Of a stretch of 50,127 bases of DNA, positions 40,962 to 50,049 are shown piece by piece. Under the pieces are notes generated by a model that was not told where the DNA came from, did not search any database, and saw nothing but the letters and a program-made list of their open reading frames with translations. Location of the stretch: positions 1 to 50,127 of the forward strand of contig CAJYVD010000007.1 in NCBI GenBank assembly GCA_913778495.1, read 5' to 3'. Origin of the DNA: an uncultured Pantoea sp. (GTDB taxonomy: Bacteria; Pseudomonadota; Gammaproteobacteria; Enterobacterales; Enterobacteriaceae). Numbering within the stretch: position 1 is the stretch's first letter; the number at the start of each line of letters is the position of its first letter. The position numbers and the translations under genes were made by a program.

Positions 40962-41782
40962 AGATGAATAAACCCATCGTAGACGTGTGTGGCTGGACCT
41001 GTCATGAACAGCGGCTGACCAGCGCCTTTCCAGGCGATATGCAGCGTGCCGCCCGGTAAATCAACGCGCACATTTTCTGCCAGGATGCCCTGTTGGATAC
41101 CGCAGGCCACGGCGGCACAAGCGCCGCTGCCGCACGCCTGGGTTTCGCCTGCGCCACGTTCATAGACGCGCAGCCGAATGTGTTCGGCATTCACAACTTC
41201 CATAAATCCGACGTTGACGCGCTCGGGAAAGCGCTCGTGGCTCTCCAGTGCGGGGCCAAGCGTCTCAACCGGCGCGCTGGTGACGCTTTCCACCTGGATA
41301 ACGCAGTGCGGATTGCCCATGGAGACAGCGCCAAACATCACCGTTTGTTCGGCGACGCGCTGCAAATAGAGATTTTCGGCTTTGTTCGCACGCAGCGGCA
41401 CCTGCTGCGGCTCAAAATTGGGTTCGGCCATGTTAACGCGCACCAGCTCGTCGTGCGTGACGCTGAGCACCATGCGGCCGGTTTGGGTGCTGACGCGAAT
41501 GTCGCTCTTGTTGGTCAAGCCTTTCAGGCGGACAAACCGCGCGAAACAGCGGGCGCCATTGCCGCACTGCGCCACCTCACTACCATCAGCGTTAAAGATG
41601 CGGTAGTGAAAATCCAGATCCGGATCGTAAGGCGGTTCAACGATCAGCAGCTGATCAAAGCCGATCCCCAGATGCCGATCCGCCAGGCGGCGAATCAGTT
41701 CCGGCGAAAAAAAAACGTTTTGCGTGACGGCATCCACAACCATGAAATCGTTGCCGAGGCCGTGCATTTTTGAGAACTGCAT
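40958..41782 (-). CDS. dapF: diaminopimelate epimerase
   Basis: Cofactor-independent racemase-type enzyme that converts LL- to meso-diaminopimelate for lysine and peptidoglycan. 274 residues, as in E. coli. The two catalytic cysteines are Cys73 (AQCGNGARC) and Cys217 (TQACGSGAC). ATG 41782 is used rather than 41806: it has GGAG 7 bp upstream and starts [12 protein letters not shown] like the family. It is 29 bp after lptM and overlaps yigA by 4 bp. Confidence 0.97.
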   Translation of the reverse strand: MQFSKMHGLGNDFMVVDAVTQNVFFSPELIRRLADRHLGIGFDQLLIVEPPYDPDLDFHYRIFNADGSEVAQCGNGARCFARFVRLKGLTNKSDIRVSTQTGRMVLSVTHDELVRVNMAEPNFEPQQVPLRANKAENLYLQRVAEQTVMFGAVSMGNPHCVIQVESVTSAPVETLGPALESHERFPERVNVGFMEVVNAEHIRLRVYERGAGETQACGSGACAAVACGIQQGILAENVRVDLPGGTLHIAWKGAGQPLFMTGPATHVYDGFIHL

Positions 41783-41811
41783 TTTCTGCTCCGCCGGATG
41801 ACTCATAGAAA

Positions 41812-42015
41812 TTAGTTCGCCTGTACACCCGATTTGCCGGTCACCAGGCCATTCACATCGGCGTTCTGCGCGGCTTTTTTCTGCTGCTCAGTCACCTGCG
41901 GCTTGCCGGTAGTCGATTTTTCCTGCGGTGGGAAATACAGCGGTCCTTTCAGGCCACAGCCGACAAGGCTGGCCAACGCCAGCGCCATGCCAAGCTGGCT
42001 TATCATTTTTCTCAT
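41812..42015 (-). CDS. lptM: LPS-assembly lipoprotein LptM (YifL)
   Basis: Small outer-membrane lipoprotein that promotes disulfide maturation and assembly of LptD in the LptDE translocon. 67 residues, as in E. coli. Type II signal peptide with lipobox LVGC (Cys20), directly followed by the conserved [10 protein letters not shown], then a polar low-complexity tail. ATG 42015 is the start that gives the signal peptide; the upstream open frame to 42153 is not protein-like. It precedes dapF. Confidence 0.94.
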   Translation of the reverse strand: MRKMISQLGMALALASLVGCGLKGPLYFPPQEKSTTGKPQVTEQQKKAAQNADVNGLVTGKSGVQAN

Positions 42016-42149
42016 GTTTTCTGCTCGTTTTTTCCTTAAGCCATGGCTGCTTATCATCGCAGTTGATGGTGTAAAAGCAACAGGAAATAGCCGCAAATCC
42101 ACGCGGCCGTCAGAGCATAAACGTCTGCCTTGCGCCAGCGCGCGCAGCA

Positions 42150-44711
42150 TCAATGCATTTGGTAGCGCGGCTGGAAGTCGCCGTTGTCATTGTCCGGCGG
42201 CGTGGCGCAGAGTTGGGTCAGCGTCTGACTGCGGAACGGAATCACCTGGAAGCGTTCACCGGTATTCACGATCTGGTAGAACTGCGGCAGGTTAAAATTG
42301 ATGAAGCTGGAGCCGTAGGTAAACCGATCGTGTGAGGAGGAGTAGAAGCGGCTGACGTCGCGCACCAGCTCTTCTTTGCTGCCTTCACAATGGTGATACA
42401 CCTCTACGCGATTGCTTTCGTCGAGGATATAAATATTGAAGCCGCGATCGTTGGTGGTGTCTTCAAAGAAAAATTGAATGATCCCTTCGCTGGCGTAGCC
42501 GTTGACCACCGGCGGCAGCGGCGTTTGCTGGGTTTCCACTTTGATCGACAACCCATGCAGTTTGTTATTGGAAATTGCCCCGTAAAACTCTACGGCGTTT
42601 TCCAGCTTCTGCACCGACACGCTCATGCGCTCAAAAAACAGCCCCCACGTTTGTCCGGCCATACGCAGCGCTTTGAAACGGCCTGGCTCCTGATGCGTGC
42701 TGGAGAGGCGCAACTCAATACATTCTGACACCAGCTGCTGAACGCGGGTACGGATAAGCCCACGCAGATGCTGGCTGTAACAGAACACCTCCACCGTATC
42801 CGGCGGAGAAGCATCCTGATGCATTTTGCCAAGAATGGTCTTTAACGCTTCGATCATCGCCTGTTCACCGCTGAAATGCAGCGTACGCACTTCATTCCAG
42901 GAGTTGCGGTACAGCAGGTCCACGCTGCCAATCAGGCACTGCTGCTGCTGACCAAAGCTGAACACATCGAGCTTACGGAAATCGAAGTGCACCACCTGAT
43001 TGCGGAACGCGGCGGTGGGATCCTGTTCGAGGTTGATGATAATGGCCAAGTGACGAATTTCACACGGACTGTAGAGCGCTTTGGCCGTCGGCGCGGGCAG
43101 GCGCAGCGGAAAGTGGCTCGACACATCGTTCACCAACTCTTGCAGCCGCGGCAAGTCGCAAAACGCATTGCCTTTCATGTGCAGGCGCGTTTTGCTGGTG
43201 AGTAAGCCATTGAACCACGCCCAAGCCACGAGTTTGTTCAGGTAGCGGTTGTACTCCAGCGGCTGGTGGCTGATGATCGAATCCATGTCCGGCGCCTGGT
43301 TATACAGATACCAGCCCGCGCGATTAGCGCGGCCTTCCGGCACGTGGATGATGGTGAGGTTTTCTTCTGACAAATCCGGCGAAATTTGCGGATTCACCAG
43401 CGTGACTTTGCCAGGTAGCGCTTCGAACGCGGCGTACAGTTTACGCGTCAACACCCCAATATCCTGCGGACTGGCGCTCACGCTTAAATTGTTGCGCCGG
43501 GCAAAGCGAATCAGGTTGCGATAGCTCTGCATCATCGCATCCAGCAGTTCGTTGTGGGCTTCGCGTACGCGTTCGATTTTCCACTGGGCGCGATTATCCA
43601 GCACCGCCAGCTTTTCGTCATCCCAGCCCCACTCCTTGACCAGCTGCGACAGGATCTCGCGCCGCCAGCCTGAACGGTGAGCGTGCTGCTCTTCGCTGGA
43701 GAGTTTCTCACACACTTTTAAATAGAAGCAGCGGCGCACCAAATCCAAGCGCGCCGTGTCGTCCACGCTGGTGAGGTAGCGCGTGACGCGTTCCAGCATC
43801 ATGCAGTAAGGATCGAGGCCAAAGCAGACTATTTCCCCATCGTGCAGTCGCTGCTTGATGTCCATGGCCAGCAGCTGCGTGTTGGGATATTCCCAGCTAT
43901 AGGCTTCCAGCAGCAGGGTTTTCAGCACGGCTTTGTAGGGGGAGTCGATGCTTTTATACAGCTGCCACAGGCTGGCGCCGAAATACTCTTCCGCTGACAG
44001 CGTGCCGATGCCGCCCAGATCCAGCCACTCGTTCGGTGTAAGCACGCCTTGGGAGTAGAGCGACATTACGTAATCGTCGTAATGGTGCTCCTCTTCGCCG
44101 GGCACCATGTTCCACAGAATACGCTTGCCGGCCATGCGCACGGCGGTGCGGTAAAACTCATCCAGCAGCAGGATGTGCTGGGTTGACCCGCAATCTTCAC
44201 CGCCCAAGCTGCCACTTTCGTTATGACGGAAACGGTTTTCGTCAATCAGGAAGAAGCTCACTTCCACACCCATCGACACGCACCATTTTTGCAGCAAGGT
44301 ACACTTGCGCTGCAGATTCAGGCGTTCTTCGTTGTCGAGCCAGGATTGATGGCATACCCAAATGTCGAGATCGGAGACGCTGTTCTGGCCGACAGACGAG
44401 GTGCTGCCCATGGAATAGACGCCGGTGATTGGCGGTTCACCTTTGGGGGTGGCGTTCAGGTTCAGCGACCGATCGCCGGCGAGTTGCTGCAGCAAATGCA
44501 GCTGGTTTTCATCAGGCGTGAACGAACAGATGCCATGAGGAACGCTACCCTCAAGGTAGCCCGGCATCAGGGGATGATGACAATGTAATAATGTCGGCAG
44601 CAGACCGTAGACCTGCTGAAAGGCAGGCCCCATGGCAGCCAGCGCGCGATCAACGCGCAGCTGATTGATTGCATCCAGTCTCTGTTTCAGTGTCTCAATA
44701 TAGAGGTACAA
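42150..44711 (-). CDS. cyaA: class I adenylate cyclase
   Basis: Makes cAMP for CRP; activity is stimulated by phosphorylated EIIA-Glc. 853 residues (E. coli 848). The N-terminal catalytic half contains the nucleotidyltransferase motif [20 protein letters not shown]; the C-terminal regulatory half is conserved (for example [21 protein letters not shown]). I place the start at TTG 44711 ([31 protein letters not shown] follows), the rare start used by E. coli cyaA; the GTG at 44744 is 11 codons upstream and lacks a ribosome-binding site. Divergent from hemC. Confidence 0.96.
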   Translation of the reverse strand: MYLYIETLKQRLDAINQLRVDRALAAMGPAFQQVYGLLPTLLHCHHPLMPGYLEGSVPHGICSFTPDENQLHLLQQLAGDRSLNLNATPKGEPPITGVYSMGSTSSVGQNSVSDLDIWVCHQSWLDNEERLNLQRKCTLLQKWCVSMGVEVSFFLIDENRFRHNESGSLGGEDCGSTQHILLLDEFYRTAVRMAGKRILWNMVPGEEEHHYDDYVMSLYSQGVLTPNEWLDLGGIGTLSAEEYFGASLWQLYKSIDSPYKAVLKTLLLEAYSWEYPNTQLLAMDIKQRLHDGEIVCFGLDPYCMMLERVTRYLTSVDDTARLDLVRRCFYLKVCEKLSSEEQHAHRSGWRREILSQLVKEWGWDDEKLAVLDNRAQWKIERVREAHNELLDAMMQSYRNLIRFARRNNLSVSASPQDIGVLTRKLYAAFEALPGKVTLVNPQISPDLSEENLTIIHVPEGRANRAGWYLYNQAPDMDSIISHQPLEYNRYLNKLVAWAWFNGLLTSKTRLHMKGNAFCDLPRLQELVNDVSSHFPLRLPAPTAKALYSPCEIRHLAIIINLEQDPTAAFRNQVVHFDFRKLDVFSFGQQQQCLIGSVDLLYRNSWNEVRTLHFSGEQAMIEALKTILGKMHQDASPPDTVEVFCYSQHLRGLIRTRVQQLVSECIELRLSSTHQEPGRFKALRMAGQTWGLFFERMSVSVQKLENAVEFYGAISNNKLHGLSIKVETQQTPLPPVVNGYASEGIIQFFFEDTTNDRGFNIYILDESNRVEVYHHCEGSKEELVRDVSRFYSSSHDRFTYGSSFINFNLPQFYQIVNTGERFQVIPFRSQTLTQLCATPPDNDNGDFQPRYQMH

Positions 44712-44802
44712 GACGTTTCGCCTGATTGTCCCAGTGTTAAGCACCCTGCTTCCCGCATTCGCCGCTTAATAATAAAGATTGTGGGCAAATTATTGCTGGA
44801 AA

Positions 44803-44838
44803 CGTGATCAATTTAACACCAGGAGGATTGACCGTAAA
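44803..44838 (-). promoter_or_regulatory. cyaA P2-type promoter with overlapping CRP site
   Basis: On the minus strand TTTACG (44833-44838), 17 bp, TAAATT (44810-44815). The CRP site TGTTA-AATTGA-TCACG (44803-44818) covers the -10, and this block is nearly the same as the E. coli cyaA P2 region, where CRP-cAMP represses. The remaining cyaA-hemC gap (44839-44976) has no gene I can support. Confidence 0.8.
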
Positions 44839-44963
44839 GAAAGTTACGCTAGCTGACAGTTTAGCATGTTCCGCTCACTCTCTGCTTTTTCGGCGCGCGG
44901 ATTGGGAAGAACGGGACCGTTGATGCCCTGTTTTATCCGCGCGGCCTTTTCAATCCGTTGAAA

Positions 44964-44993
44964 CTGACAGCATTCCCCTATCAATGATAGGAT
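44964..44993 (+). promoter_or_regulatory. tentative hemC promoter with a 15-bp dyad
   Basis: CTGACA (44964-44969) and TAGGAT (44988-44993), 18 bp apart, could drive hemCDXY. A perfect dyad CCTATC-AAT-GATAGG (44977-44991) lies in the spacer and overlaps the -10. Promoter call is weak; the dyad itself is plain in the sequence. Confidence 0.4.
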
Positions 44994-45023
44994 AATCGAT
45001 GAACGATCAAAATGGTTAACAGC

Positions 45024-45965
45024 ATGTTAAACAAAATTTTCAGAATTGCTACCAGGCAAAGCCCCCTCGCGTTATGGCAGGCACAATATGTTCAACAGCG
45101 TCTGATGGCAGCCCATCCTGGCCTGCGCGTTGAACTGGTGCCGATGGTCACGAAAGGCGACATCATTCTTGATACGCCGCTCGCGAAAGTGGGTGGCAAG
45201 GGGCTGTTTGTAAAAGAGCTTGAACAGGCGATGCTGGAAAATCGCGCCGATCTTGCGGTGCACTCGATGAAAGATGTGCCCGTCGCTTTTCCTGAAGGGC
45301 TAGGCCTTGTGACGATTTGCGAGCGCGACGACCCGCGCGACGCCTTTGTTTCCAATCGTTACGCTTCGCTGGATGAGCTTCCTCAGGGTGCCATTGTGGG
45401 CACCTCTAGCCTGCGTCGCCAGTGTCAAATCAGCGCCCGCCGCCCCGATCTGATCATCCGCTCGCTGCGTGGCAACGTCGGCACCCGCCTCAGTAAGCTT
45501 GATGCAGGTGAATACGACGCCATCATTCTCGCAGCGGCAGGCCTCAAGCGCCTGGGGCTGGACAGCCGCATCCGCCAGGCGCTGCCCGCTGAATACTCAC
45601 TGCCCGCCGTGGGACAAGGTGCCGTCGGCATTGAATGCCGACTCGATGACGCCGAGTTAATCACCCTGCTGAGCGCGCTTAACCACAGCGACACGGCGGT
45701 GTGCGTGCGTGCGGAACGCGCCATGAATACCCGTCTTGAAGGCGGTTGTCAGGTGCCGATTGGCAGCTTCGCCGTGCTTGAAGGCGACGAACTGTGGCTA
45801 CGCGGCTTGGTCGGTTCGCCAGATGGCCATCAAATGGTGGTGGGTGAGCGCCGCGGTCCTCGCGATCAGGCTGAACAAATGGGCATTTCATTGGCCGACG
45901 AGCTGCTCAACGGCGGCGCGCGTGAAATCCTGCATGACGTCTACCAGGGACAACCGCCGGTATGA
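45024..45965 (+). CDS. hemC: hydroxymethylbilane synthase (porphobilinogen deaminase)
   Basis: Joins four porphobilinogens into hydroxymethylbilane for haem synthesis. 313 residues, as in E. coli. The dipyrromethane cofactor is carried on Cys242 (EGGCQVP); catalytic Asp84 is in [17 protein letters not shown] and [11 protein letters not shown] bind substrate acid groups. Two starts are possible, 45012 and 45024; neither has a strong Shine-Dalgarno, and I use 45024 ([12 protein letters not shown]) since it matches E. coli in length and alignment. It overlaps hemD by 4 bp. Confidence 0.95.
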   Translation: MLNKIFRIATRQSPLALWQAQYVQQRLMAAHPGLRVELVPMVTKGDIILDTPLAKVGGKGLFVKELEQAMLENRADLAVHSMKDVPVAFPEGLGLVTICERDDPRDAFVSNRYASLDELPQGAIVGTSSLRRQCQISARRPDLIIRSLRGNVGTRLSKLDAGEYDAIILAAAGLKRLGLDSRIRQALPAEYSLPAVGQGAVGIECRLDDAELITLLSALNHSDTAVCVRAERAMNTRLEGGCQVPIGSFAVLEGDELWLRGLVGSPDGHQMVVGERRGPRDQAEQMGISLADELLNGGAREILHDVYQGQPPV

Positions 45966-46702
45966 CCATTCTCGTGACCCGGCCAGAGCCCGCCGCCAGC
46001 GAACTCGTTGCGCGACTGCGTACGCTCGGCAAACTGGCGTGGACGCTCCCGCTGATTGAATTTACGCCGGGTCGCGATCTCCCCTCTCTGCCACACACGC
46101 TGGCAACGTTACAGCCGGGCGATCTGGTGTTTCTGCTTTCACAGCAAGTCGTGCACTTCGCGCATCCGGTCATGCAGGCAAGCGCAGCAGCATGGCGAGA
46201 CGACCTCGACTATTATGCTATTGGGCGCAGCACCGCGCTGGCGCTGCATACCGTCACAAATCTGAAAGTAGACTATCCTCATGCGCGGGAAACCAGCGAA
46301 GAGCTGGTGCGTCTTCATGCTCTCCAGCAGGTGGACGGCAAGCGCGCGCTGATCCTTCGCGGCAGCCCAGGCCGGGAGTTGCTGGCGGAAACGCTGATTG
46401 CCCGTGGGGCGCAGGTCGCGTATTGCGAGTGTTACCAACGCTGTGAAAAGCGCTATGACGGCGCGATTGAAGGCCGTCGCTGGCGCGACCGCGGCATTAC
46501 CACGCTAGTGGTGACCAGCGGCGAAATGTTACAACAGCTGTTTGCGCTATTTCCGCCAATCGATCGCCGGGAATGGCTTTTGCACTGCCGACTGATTGTC
46601 GTCAGTGAACGTTTGGCTACGCAGGCTGCCGAATTAGGCTGGCAGGATATCGACGTAGCCGATGGTGCCGATAACGACGCGCTGCTGCGCGCGTTACGCT
46701 GA
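45962..46702 (+). CDS. hemD: uroporphyrinogen-III synthase
   Basis: Closes hydroxymethylbilane with D-ring inversion to uroporphyrinogen III. 246 residues, as in E. coli. The family is poorly conserved; visible landmarks are the N-terminal [13 protein letters not shown], the central [20 protein letters not shown]-containing CECYQRC, and [10 protein letters not shown]. The ATGA overlap with the hemC stop implies coupled translation. hemX follows by 22 bp. Confidence 0.95.
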   Translation: MTILVTRPEPAASELVARLRTLGKLAWTLPLIEFTPGRDLPSLPHTLATLQPGDLVFLLSQQVVHFAHPVMQASAAAWRDDLDYYAIGRSTALALHTVTNLKVDYPHARETSEELVRLHALQQVDGKRALILRGSPGRELLAETLIARGAQVAYCECYQRCEKRYDGAIEGRRWRDRGITTLVVTSGEMLQQLFALFPPIDRREWLLHCRLIVVSERLATQAAELGWQDIDVADGADNDALLRALR

Positions 46703-46724
46703 ACTTAACAATGGGAAAGCCATA

Positions 46725-47855
46725 ATGACGGAACAAAAAGACGCCTCCGCCATGGTTGAAGAGACCACTTCAGCGGACAAGCCGTCGACTCAACCCGGCA
46801 AACCACCGCGCGATAAAAAACGTGATGGCAAAGTGCTGAGTGCCGTGGCGATTGTCATCGCGCTGGCGATTGGCGCCGGACTTTACCTCAATGGGAAACA
46901 TCAGGCCGATGTACAGGCGCAAACCAATCAGGCACTCAGCGAGCAGTTAAGCGCCCTGCAGCAACAGTTGGGTAGCGACAAAAAACAACTCACCCAACAG
47001 CTCGATAGCACCCAAGCGGCGCTGCAAGAAGCGCGTACGCAGCAGGATAACAGCGCCAAAGAGCTGGAAAGCCTGCGCGACAAGGTCGCCACGATTTCCG
47101 GCAACGATACCCGCACCTGGTTGCTGGCCCAGGCGGACTATCTGGTTAAACTTGCGGGCCGCAAGCTGTGGAGCGATCAAGACGTCACCACCGCCGCCGC
47201 GCTGTTGAAAAGCGCCGACACCAGCCTGGCGGAAATGAACGATCCCAGCGTCATGAATGTCCGCCGCGCGCTGACCCAGGATATCAGCGCGCTGTCTGCG
47301 GTAAGCCAGGTCGACTACGATGGCATCATTCTTAAGCTCAATCAGCTGTCGAACGGCGTAGATAACCTGCGCCTGGCGGACAACGACAGTGACGATTCCC
47401 CGATGGATGCCGACAGCGGCGAACTCTCCAGCTCGCTCAAAGAGTGGCGCCAGAATTTGGTCAAGAGCTGGCACAATTTTATGGATGATTTCATCACCAT
47501 CCGCCGTCGTGATAACACTGCGCAACCTTTGCTGGCGCCTAATCAGGATGTATACCTGCGCGAGAATATTCGCTCGCGTCTGTTAATCGCCGCTCAGGCG
47601 GTTCCGCGCCATCAGGATGAGATCTACAAGCAGTCCATTGACGCCGTCTCCACGTGGGTGCGCGCCTGGTATGACACCAACGATGCCGCGACCAAAGCAT
47701 TCCTGGCACAGCTGGATGAGCTGAGCCAGCAAACTGTCGCGATGGATGTGCCCGATACGCTAGAAAGTCAGGCCCTGCTGGAAAAACTGATGCAAACCCG
47801 CGTGCGAAACCTGCTGGCGCAGCCGTCGGTATCCGCGCAGCAACAGGGAGGCTAA
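46725..47855 (+). CDS. hemX: HemX, putative regulator of tetrapyrrole synthesis
   Basis: Bitopic inner-membrane protein; in enterobacteria linked to hemCD but not a proven uroporphyrinogen methyltransferase. 376 residues (E. coli about 393, the Ala/Pro-rich C-terminal tail being shorter here). Charged N-terminus, membrane helix about residues 36-56 ([19 protein letters not shown]), glutamine-rich coiled coil (about 65-125), then the conserved periplasmic domain ([63 protein letters not shown]). GGGAAA precedes the ATG. Confidence 0.93.
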   Translation: MTEQKDASAMVEETTSADKPSTQPGKPPRDKKRDGKVLSAVAIVIALAIGAGLYLNGKHQADVQAQTNQALSEQLSALQQQLGSDKKQLTQQLDSTQAALQEARTQQDNSAKELESLRDKVATISGNDTRTWLLAQADYLVKLAGRKLWSDQDVTTAAALLKSADTSLAEMNDPSVMNVRRALTQDISALSAVSQVDYDGIILKLNQLSNGVDNLRLADNDSDDSPMDADSGELSSSLKEWRQNLVKSWHNFMDDFITIRRRDNTAQPLLAPNQDVYLRENIRSRLLIAAQAVPRHQDEIYKQSIDAVSTWVRAWYDTNDAATKAFLAQLDELSQQTVAMDVPDTLESQALLEKLMQTRVRNLLAQPSVSAQQQGG

Positions 47856-47857
47856 CC

Positions 47858-49054
47858 ATGCTAAAAGTCTTGGTGCTTTTCCTACTGCTGATTGCTGGCG
47901 TGGTGCTGGGCCCGATGGTTGCCGGGCATCAGGGATACGTGTTGATTCAGACCGGTAACTGGAATATCGAAACCAGCGTCACCGGTCTGGCGATCATTTT
48001 GATCCTCAGTCTGCTGGTGATTCTGCTGGTTGAATGGATACTGCGTCGCCTGTTTCGGACCGGTGCCCGCACGCGCGGTTGGTTTATGAGCCGTAAGCGG
48101 CGCAGTGCGCAGCGCCACACGCAGAACGCACTGATGAAGCTGGCAGAAGGCGACTTCAAACAGGTTGAGAAACTGCTGTCTAAAAACGCCGATCACGCTG
48201 ACCAGCCGGTTGCCAACTATTTGCTCGCTGCCGAGGCGGCGCAGCAGCGCGGCGACGAGGTGCGTGCGAACCAGCACCTGTCACGCGCCGCTGAGCTCTC
48301 CGAGAACGATACCATTCCCGTGGAGATCACCCGTGTGCGCCTGCAGCTGGCGCGCAATGAGGATCACGCGGCGCGTCACGGCATCGATCGCTTGCTGGAA
48401 GTGGCACCGCGCCATCCCGAAGTGCTGCGTCTCGCCGAGCAAGCGTATATTCGCACCGGCGCGTGGGGCGCACTGCTAGACATCCTGCCTGCCATGCAAA
48501 AAGTGCAGCTTAACGATGAAGACAAACGTCACGCGTTACAGCAGCAGGCTTGGCTGGGCCTGATGAATCAGGCCATGGCCGATCAGGGCAGCGAAGGGCT
48601 GAAAAAATGGTGGCGCAACCAAAGCCGTAAAACGCGGCAGGAAACGGCGCTGCAAGTGGCGATGGCAGAACACCTGATTGAGTGTGACGATCACGATACG
48701 GCACAGGCTATCGTGCTGGAAGGCCTCAAACGTCAGTATGACGACCGTCTGGTGCTATTGATGCCGCGTATCAACAGCGGCGATCCGCAGGCGCTGGAGA
48801 AAGCGTTGCGCCAGCAGATTAAACAGCACGGCGCTACACCGCTGCTGCACAGTACGCTGGGGCAGATGCTCATGCGCCACGGCGAGTGGCAGCAGGCGGC
48901 AGACGCTTTTGAACAGGCGCTGGCCCAGCGTCCGGATGCGTTTGATTTCGCCTGGTTGGCGGACGTTTACGACCGACTGCACCGCCCGGAAGACGCAGCA
49001 AAAATGCGCCGTGAAGGTTTACTGCGCACGCTGAAAACCAATCCGCCCGCATAA
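47858..49054 (+). CDS. hemY: HemY, inner-membrane TPR protein of the hem operon
   Basis: 398 residues, as in E. coli. Two N-terminal membrane helices (about 2-22 and 40-61) carry the HemY_N domain; the remainder is a helical TPR array (QKLAEGD-type repeats such as LMKLAEGDFKQVEKLLSKNA and TPLLHSTLGQMLMRHGEWQQAADAFEQALAQRPDAFDFAWLADVY). Thought to act with HemX as scaffold or regulator in haem synthesis; not the oxidase called HemY in Gram-positives. GGGAGG precedes the ATG, 2 bp after hemX; a terminator follows. Confidence 0.94.
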   Translation: MLKVLVLFLLLIAGVVLGPMVAGHQGYVLIQTGNWNIETSVTGLAIILILSLLVILLVEWILRRLFRTGARTRGWFMSRKRRSAQRHTQNALMKLAEGDFKQVEKLLSKNADHADQPVANYLLAAEAAQQRGDEVRANQHLSRAAELSENDTIPVEITRVRLQLARNEDHAARHGIDRLLEVAPRHPEVLRLAEQAYIRTGAWGALLDILPAMQKVQLNDEDKRHALQQQAWLGLMNQAMADQGSEGLKKWWRNQSRKTRQETALQVAMAEHLIECDDHDTAQAIVLEGLKRQYDDRLVLLMPRINSGDPQALEKALRQQIKQHGATPLLHSTLGQMLMRHGEWQQAADAFEQALAQRPDAFDFAWLADVYDRLHRPEDAAKMRREGLLRTLKTNPPA

Positions 49055-49079
49055 TGCGGTTCAGGTATTACCTACACAC

Positions 49080-49102
49080 GCCGGGCTTGTCCCGGCTTTT
49101 TT
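49080..49102 (+). terminator. rho-independent terminator of hemCDXY
   Basis: GCCGGG (49080-49085), loop CTTGT, CCCGGC (49091-49096), six T (49097-49102), 26 bp after the hemY stop and facing the GlmZ terminator. Confidence 0.93.
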
Positions 49103-49136
49103 ATGCCTGCAAGGTGGCGCCCTCCAGCGTCGACGC

Positions 49137-49165
49137 AAAAAAAAACACCTGCCGGTGGCAGGTGT
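49137..49165 (-). terminator. rho-independent terminator of glmZ
   Basis: CACCTGCC (49146-49153) pairs with GGCAGGTG (49157-49164) over GGT, with nine U (49137-49145) after it on the minus strand. Confidence 0.93.
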
Positions 49166-49336
49166 AACATCAGGTCGCTAAGACAACTGAGGGTATCCGA
49201 CTCAACGTAGTGTCCTTCTGACTACAGTAGCGCTTGCATGTTACTGCCGGTTGGACAACGGATACCATAAGGGGCTCTGCGTCATTCCCAGGTTTATGTT
49301 GCATCAGCAAACATAAGGAGTGGAATGAGCATCTAC
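49137..49336 (-). ncRNA. glmZ: small RNA GlmZ
   Basis: Hfq-dependent small RNA that activates glmS translation and so glucosamine-6-phosphate synthesis; degraded through RapZ and RNase E unless the decoy GlmY is abundant. About 200 nt (E. coli 207). The 5' end, GTAGATGCTCATTCCA, followed by CTTATGTT, is essentially the E. coli GlmZ start, and AATGACGCAGAGCC and ACGTTGAGT blocks recur in order. It ends in a strong terminator. The locus beside hemY is the E. coli one. The 5' end is set by similarity and by the sigma-54 site. Confidence 0.92.
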
Positions 49337-49347
49337 ACGTTTAGTAT

Positions 49348-49363
49348 TGCACAAGGCGTGCCA
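49348..49363 (-). promoter_or_regulatory. sigma-54 promoter of glmZ
   Basis: On the minus strand TGGCACGCCTTGTGCA contains GG (49361-49362) and GC (49349-49350) exactly 10 bp apart, the -24/-12 spacing, and TGGCAC matches the sigma-54 consensus fully. The GlmZ 5' end lies 12 nt beyond GC. A/T-rich DNA at about 49375-49400, between promoter and activator sites, could be bent by IHF. Confidence 0.85.
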
Positions 49364-49437
49364 AAGGCGCAGATTCAATAATAATTTATTATTTTTCAAT
49401 CACCTGAGAAATGCGCGAGGTAGCCTTGCGCGCTATT

Positions 49438-49550
49438 TGTCGCTGATCTGTGACAAGACGCACGCTATGCGTCGCCGCACAGCGACAGTCAGCGCAAAGT
49501 TGCGTAAGGCCATTTACATTCAATGGGTTAAATGTCTCATTTTGACGACA
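49438..49550 (-). promoter_or_regulatory. three GlrR (QseF) activator sites upstream of glmZ
   Basis: Two perfect TGTC-N10-GACA sites (49438-49455 and 49533-49550) and one with a single change, CGTC-N10-GACA (49470-49487), lie about 100-215 bp upstream of the GlmZ start. This is the binding motif of the GlrR response regulator that drives glmY/glmZ in enterobacteria. Positions suit enhancer-type activation of sigma-54. Confidence 0.78.
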
Positions 49551-49625
49551 GCCTGAGCATTCCGCGCGCCGTGGTATCAGCTGGGTGGCAGTCGCCAATG
49601 GTGAGGCACGAGCGCATCAGCGTCA

Positions 49626-49684
49626 AAACGAAAAAAGCCTGCTTTTTCAAGCAGGCTTTTCGAAGATGGTCGGCGAGAGAGGAT
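49626..49684 (-). repeat. duplicated tRNA-Pro 3' end plus terminator (copy 1)
   Basis: 59 bp identical to 49792-49850, 166 bp away. It contains the last 18 nt of tRNA-Pro including CCA (49667-49684), an 8-nt linker and the terminator hairpin AAGCCTGCTT/AAGCAGGCTT with a T6 tail (terminator about 49631-49660). There is no tRNA body attached to this copy. Confidence 0.95.
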
Positions 49685-49791
49685 GACGCTTCCCTGCAGG
49701 AAGCGCCCTTCGGGCCGCTGCTGGCGCAGCGTTGTCTCGCTGCGCTCGGCGCAAACCTCCTTCGGAGGTTCTCATCCTCTTTTGGGCGCAC
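49685..49791 (-). repeat. 107-bp hairpin-rich spacer between the two tRNA-Pro 3' ends
   Basis: Bounded by inverted AGAGGATGA (49678-49686) and TCATCCTCT (49772-49780). Inside are CGCTTCC/GGAAGCG (49687-49705) and AACCTCC/GGAGGTT (49754-49770), the latter resembling the tRNA-Pro T-arm. Reading frames here are not protein-like. Confidence 0.7.
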
Positions 49792-49796
49792 AAACG

Positions 49797-49826
49797 AAAA
49801 AAGCCTGCTTTTTCAAGCAGGCTTTT
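49797..49826 (-). terminator. terminator after tRNA-Pro (copy 2 of the repeat)
   Basis: 12-bp stem AAAAGCCTGCTT/AAGCAGGCTTTT with loop TTTC and a T6 tract on the minus strand, 6 nt after the tRNA CCA. Part of the 59-bp repeat 49792-49850. Confidence 0.92.
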
Positions 49827-49832
49827 CGAAGA

Positions 49833-49909
49833 TGGTCGGCGAGAGAGGATTCGAACCTCCGACCCACTGGTCCCAAACCAGTTGCGCTACCAAGCTGCGC
49901 TACTCGCCG
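49833..49909 (-). tRNA. proM: tRNA-Pro (anticodon TGG)
   Basis: 77 nt with encoded CCA. Acceptor CGGCGAG pairs with CTCGCCG, and the anticodon loop is CTGGTTTGGGACCAG. The sequence is that of E. coli proM as I remember it. Last tRNA of the hisR-leuT-proM cluster; its 3' 18 nt recur 166 bp downstream. Confidence 0.98.
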
Positions 49910-49946
49910 ATTTTGTACTGCCTTCACGCTACCGCGTAATTTTGCC

Positions 49947-50033
49947 TGGTGCGAAGAGAGGGACTTGAACCCTCACGTCCGTAAGAACACTAACACCTGA
50001 AGCTAGCGCGTCTACCAATTCCGCCACCTTCGC
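49947..50033 (-). tRNA. leuT: tRNA-Leu (anticodon CAG)
   Basis: 87 nt with encoded CCA; class II tRNA with a long variable arm. Acceptor GCGAAGG pairs with CTTCGC; anticodon in CTAGCTTCAGGTGTTAG. Matches E. coli leuT in type and position between hisR and proM. Confidence 0.98.
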
Positions 50034-50049
50034 ATGTCCCAGCAAAATC

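Noticed and set aside
49626-49850. Interpretation of the 59-bp repeats as attL/attR of a genomic island
   Set aside because: Only 107 bp lie between the repeats and no integrase or other element gene is present, so an island is not supported; kept only as an alternative for the scar.
49532-50000. Several overlapping plus-strand reading frames of 70-135 codons across the tRNA region
   Set aside because: They run antisense through tRNA-Pro, tRNA-Leu and the duplicated tRNA 3' end and share residues only because of the 59-bp repeat. No ribosome-binding sites or protein-like composition.
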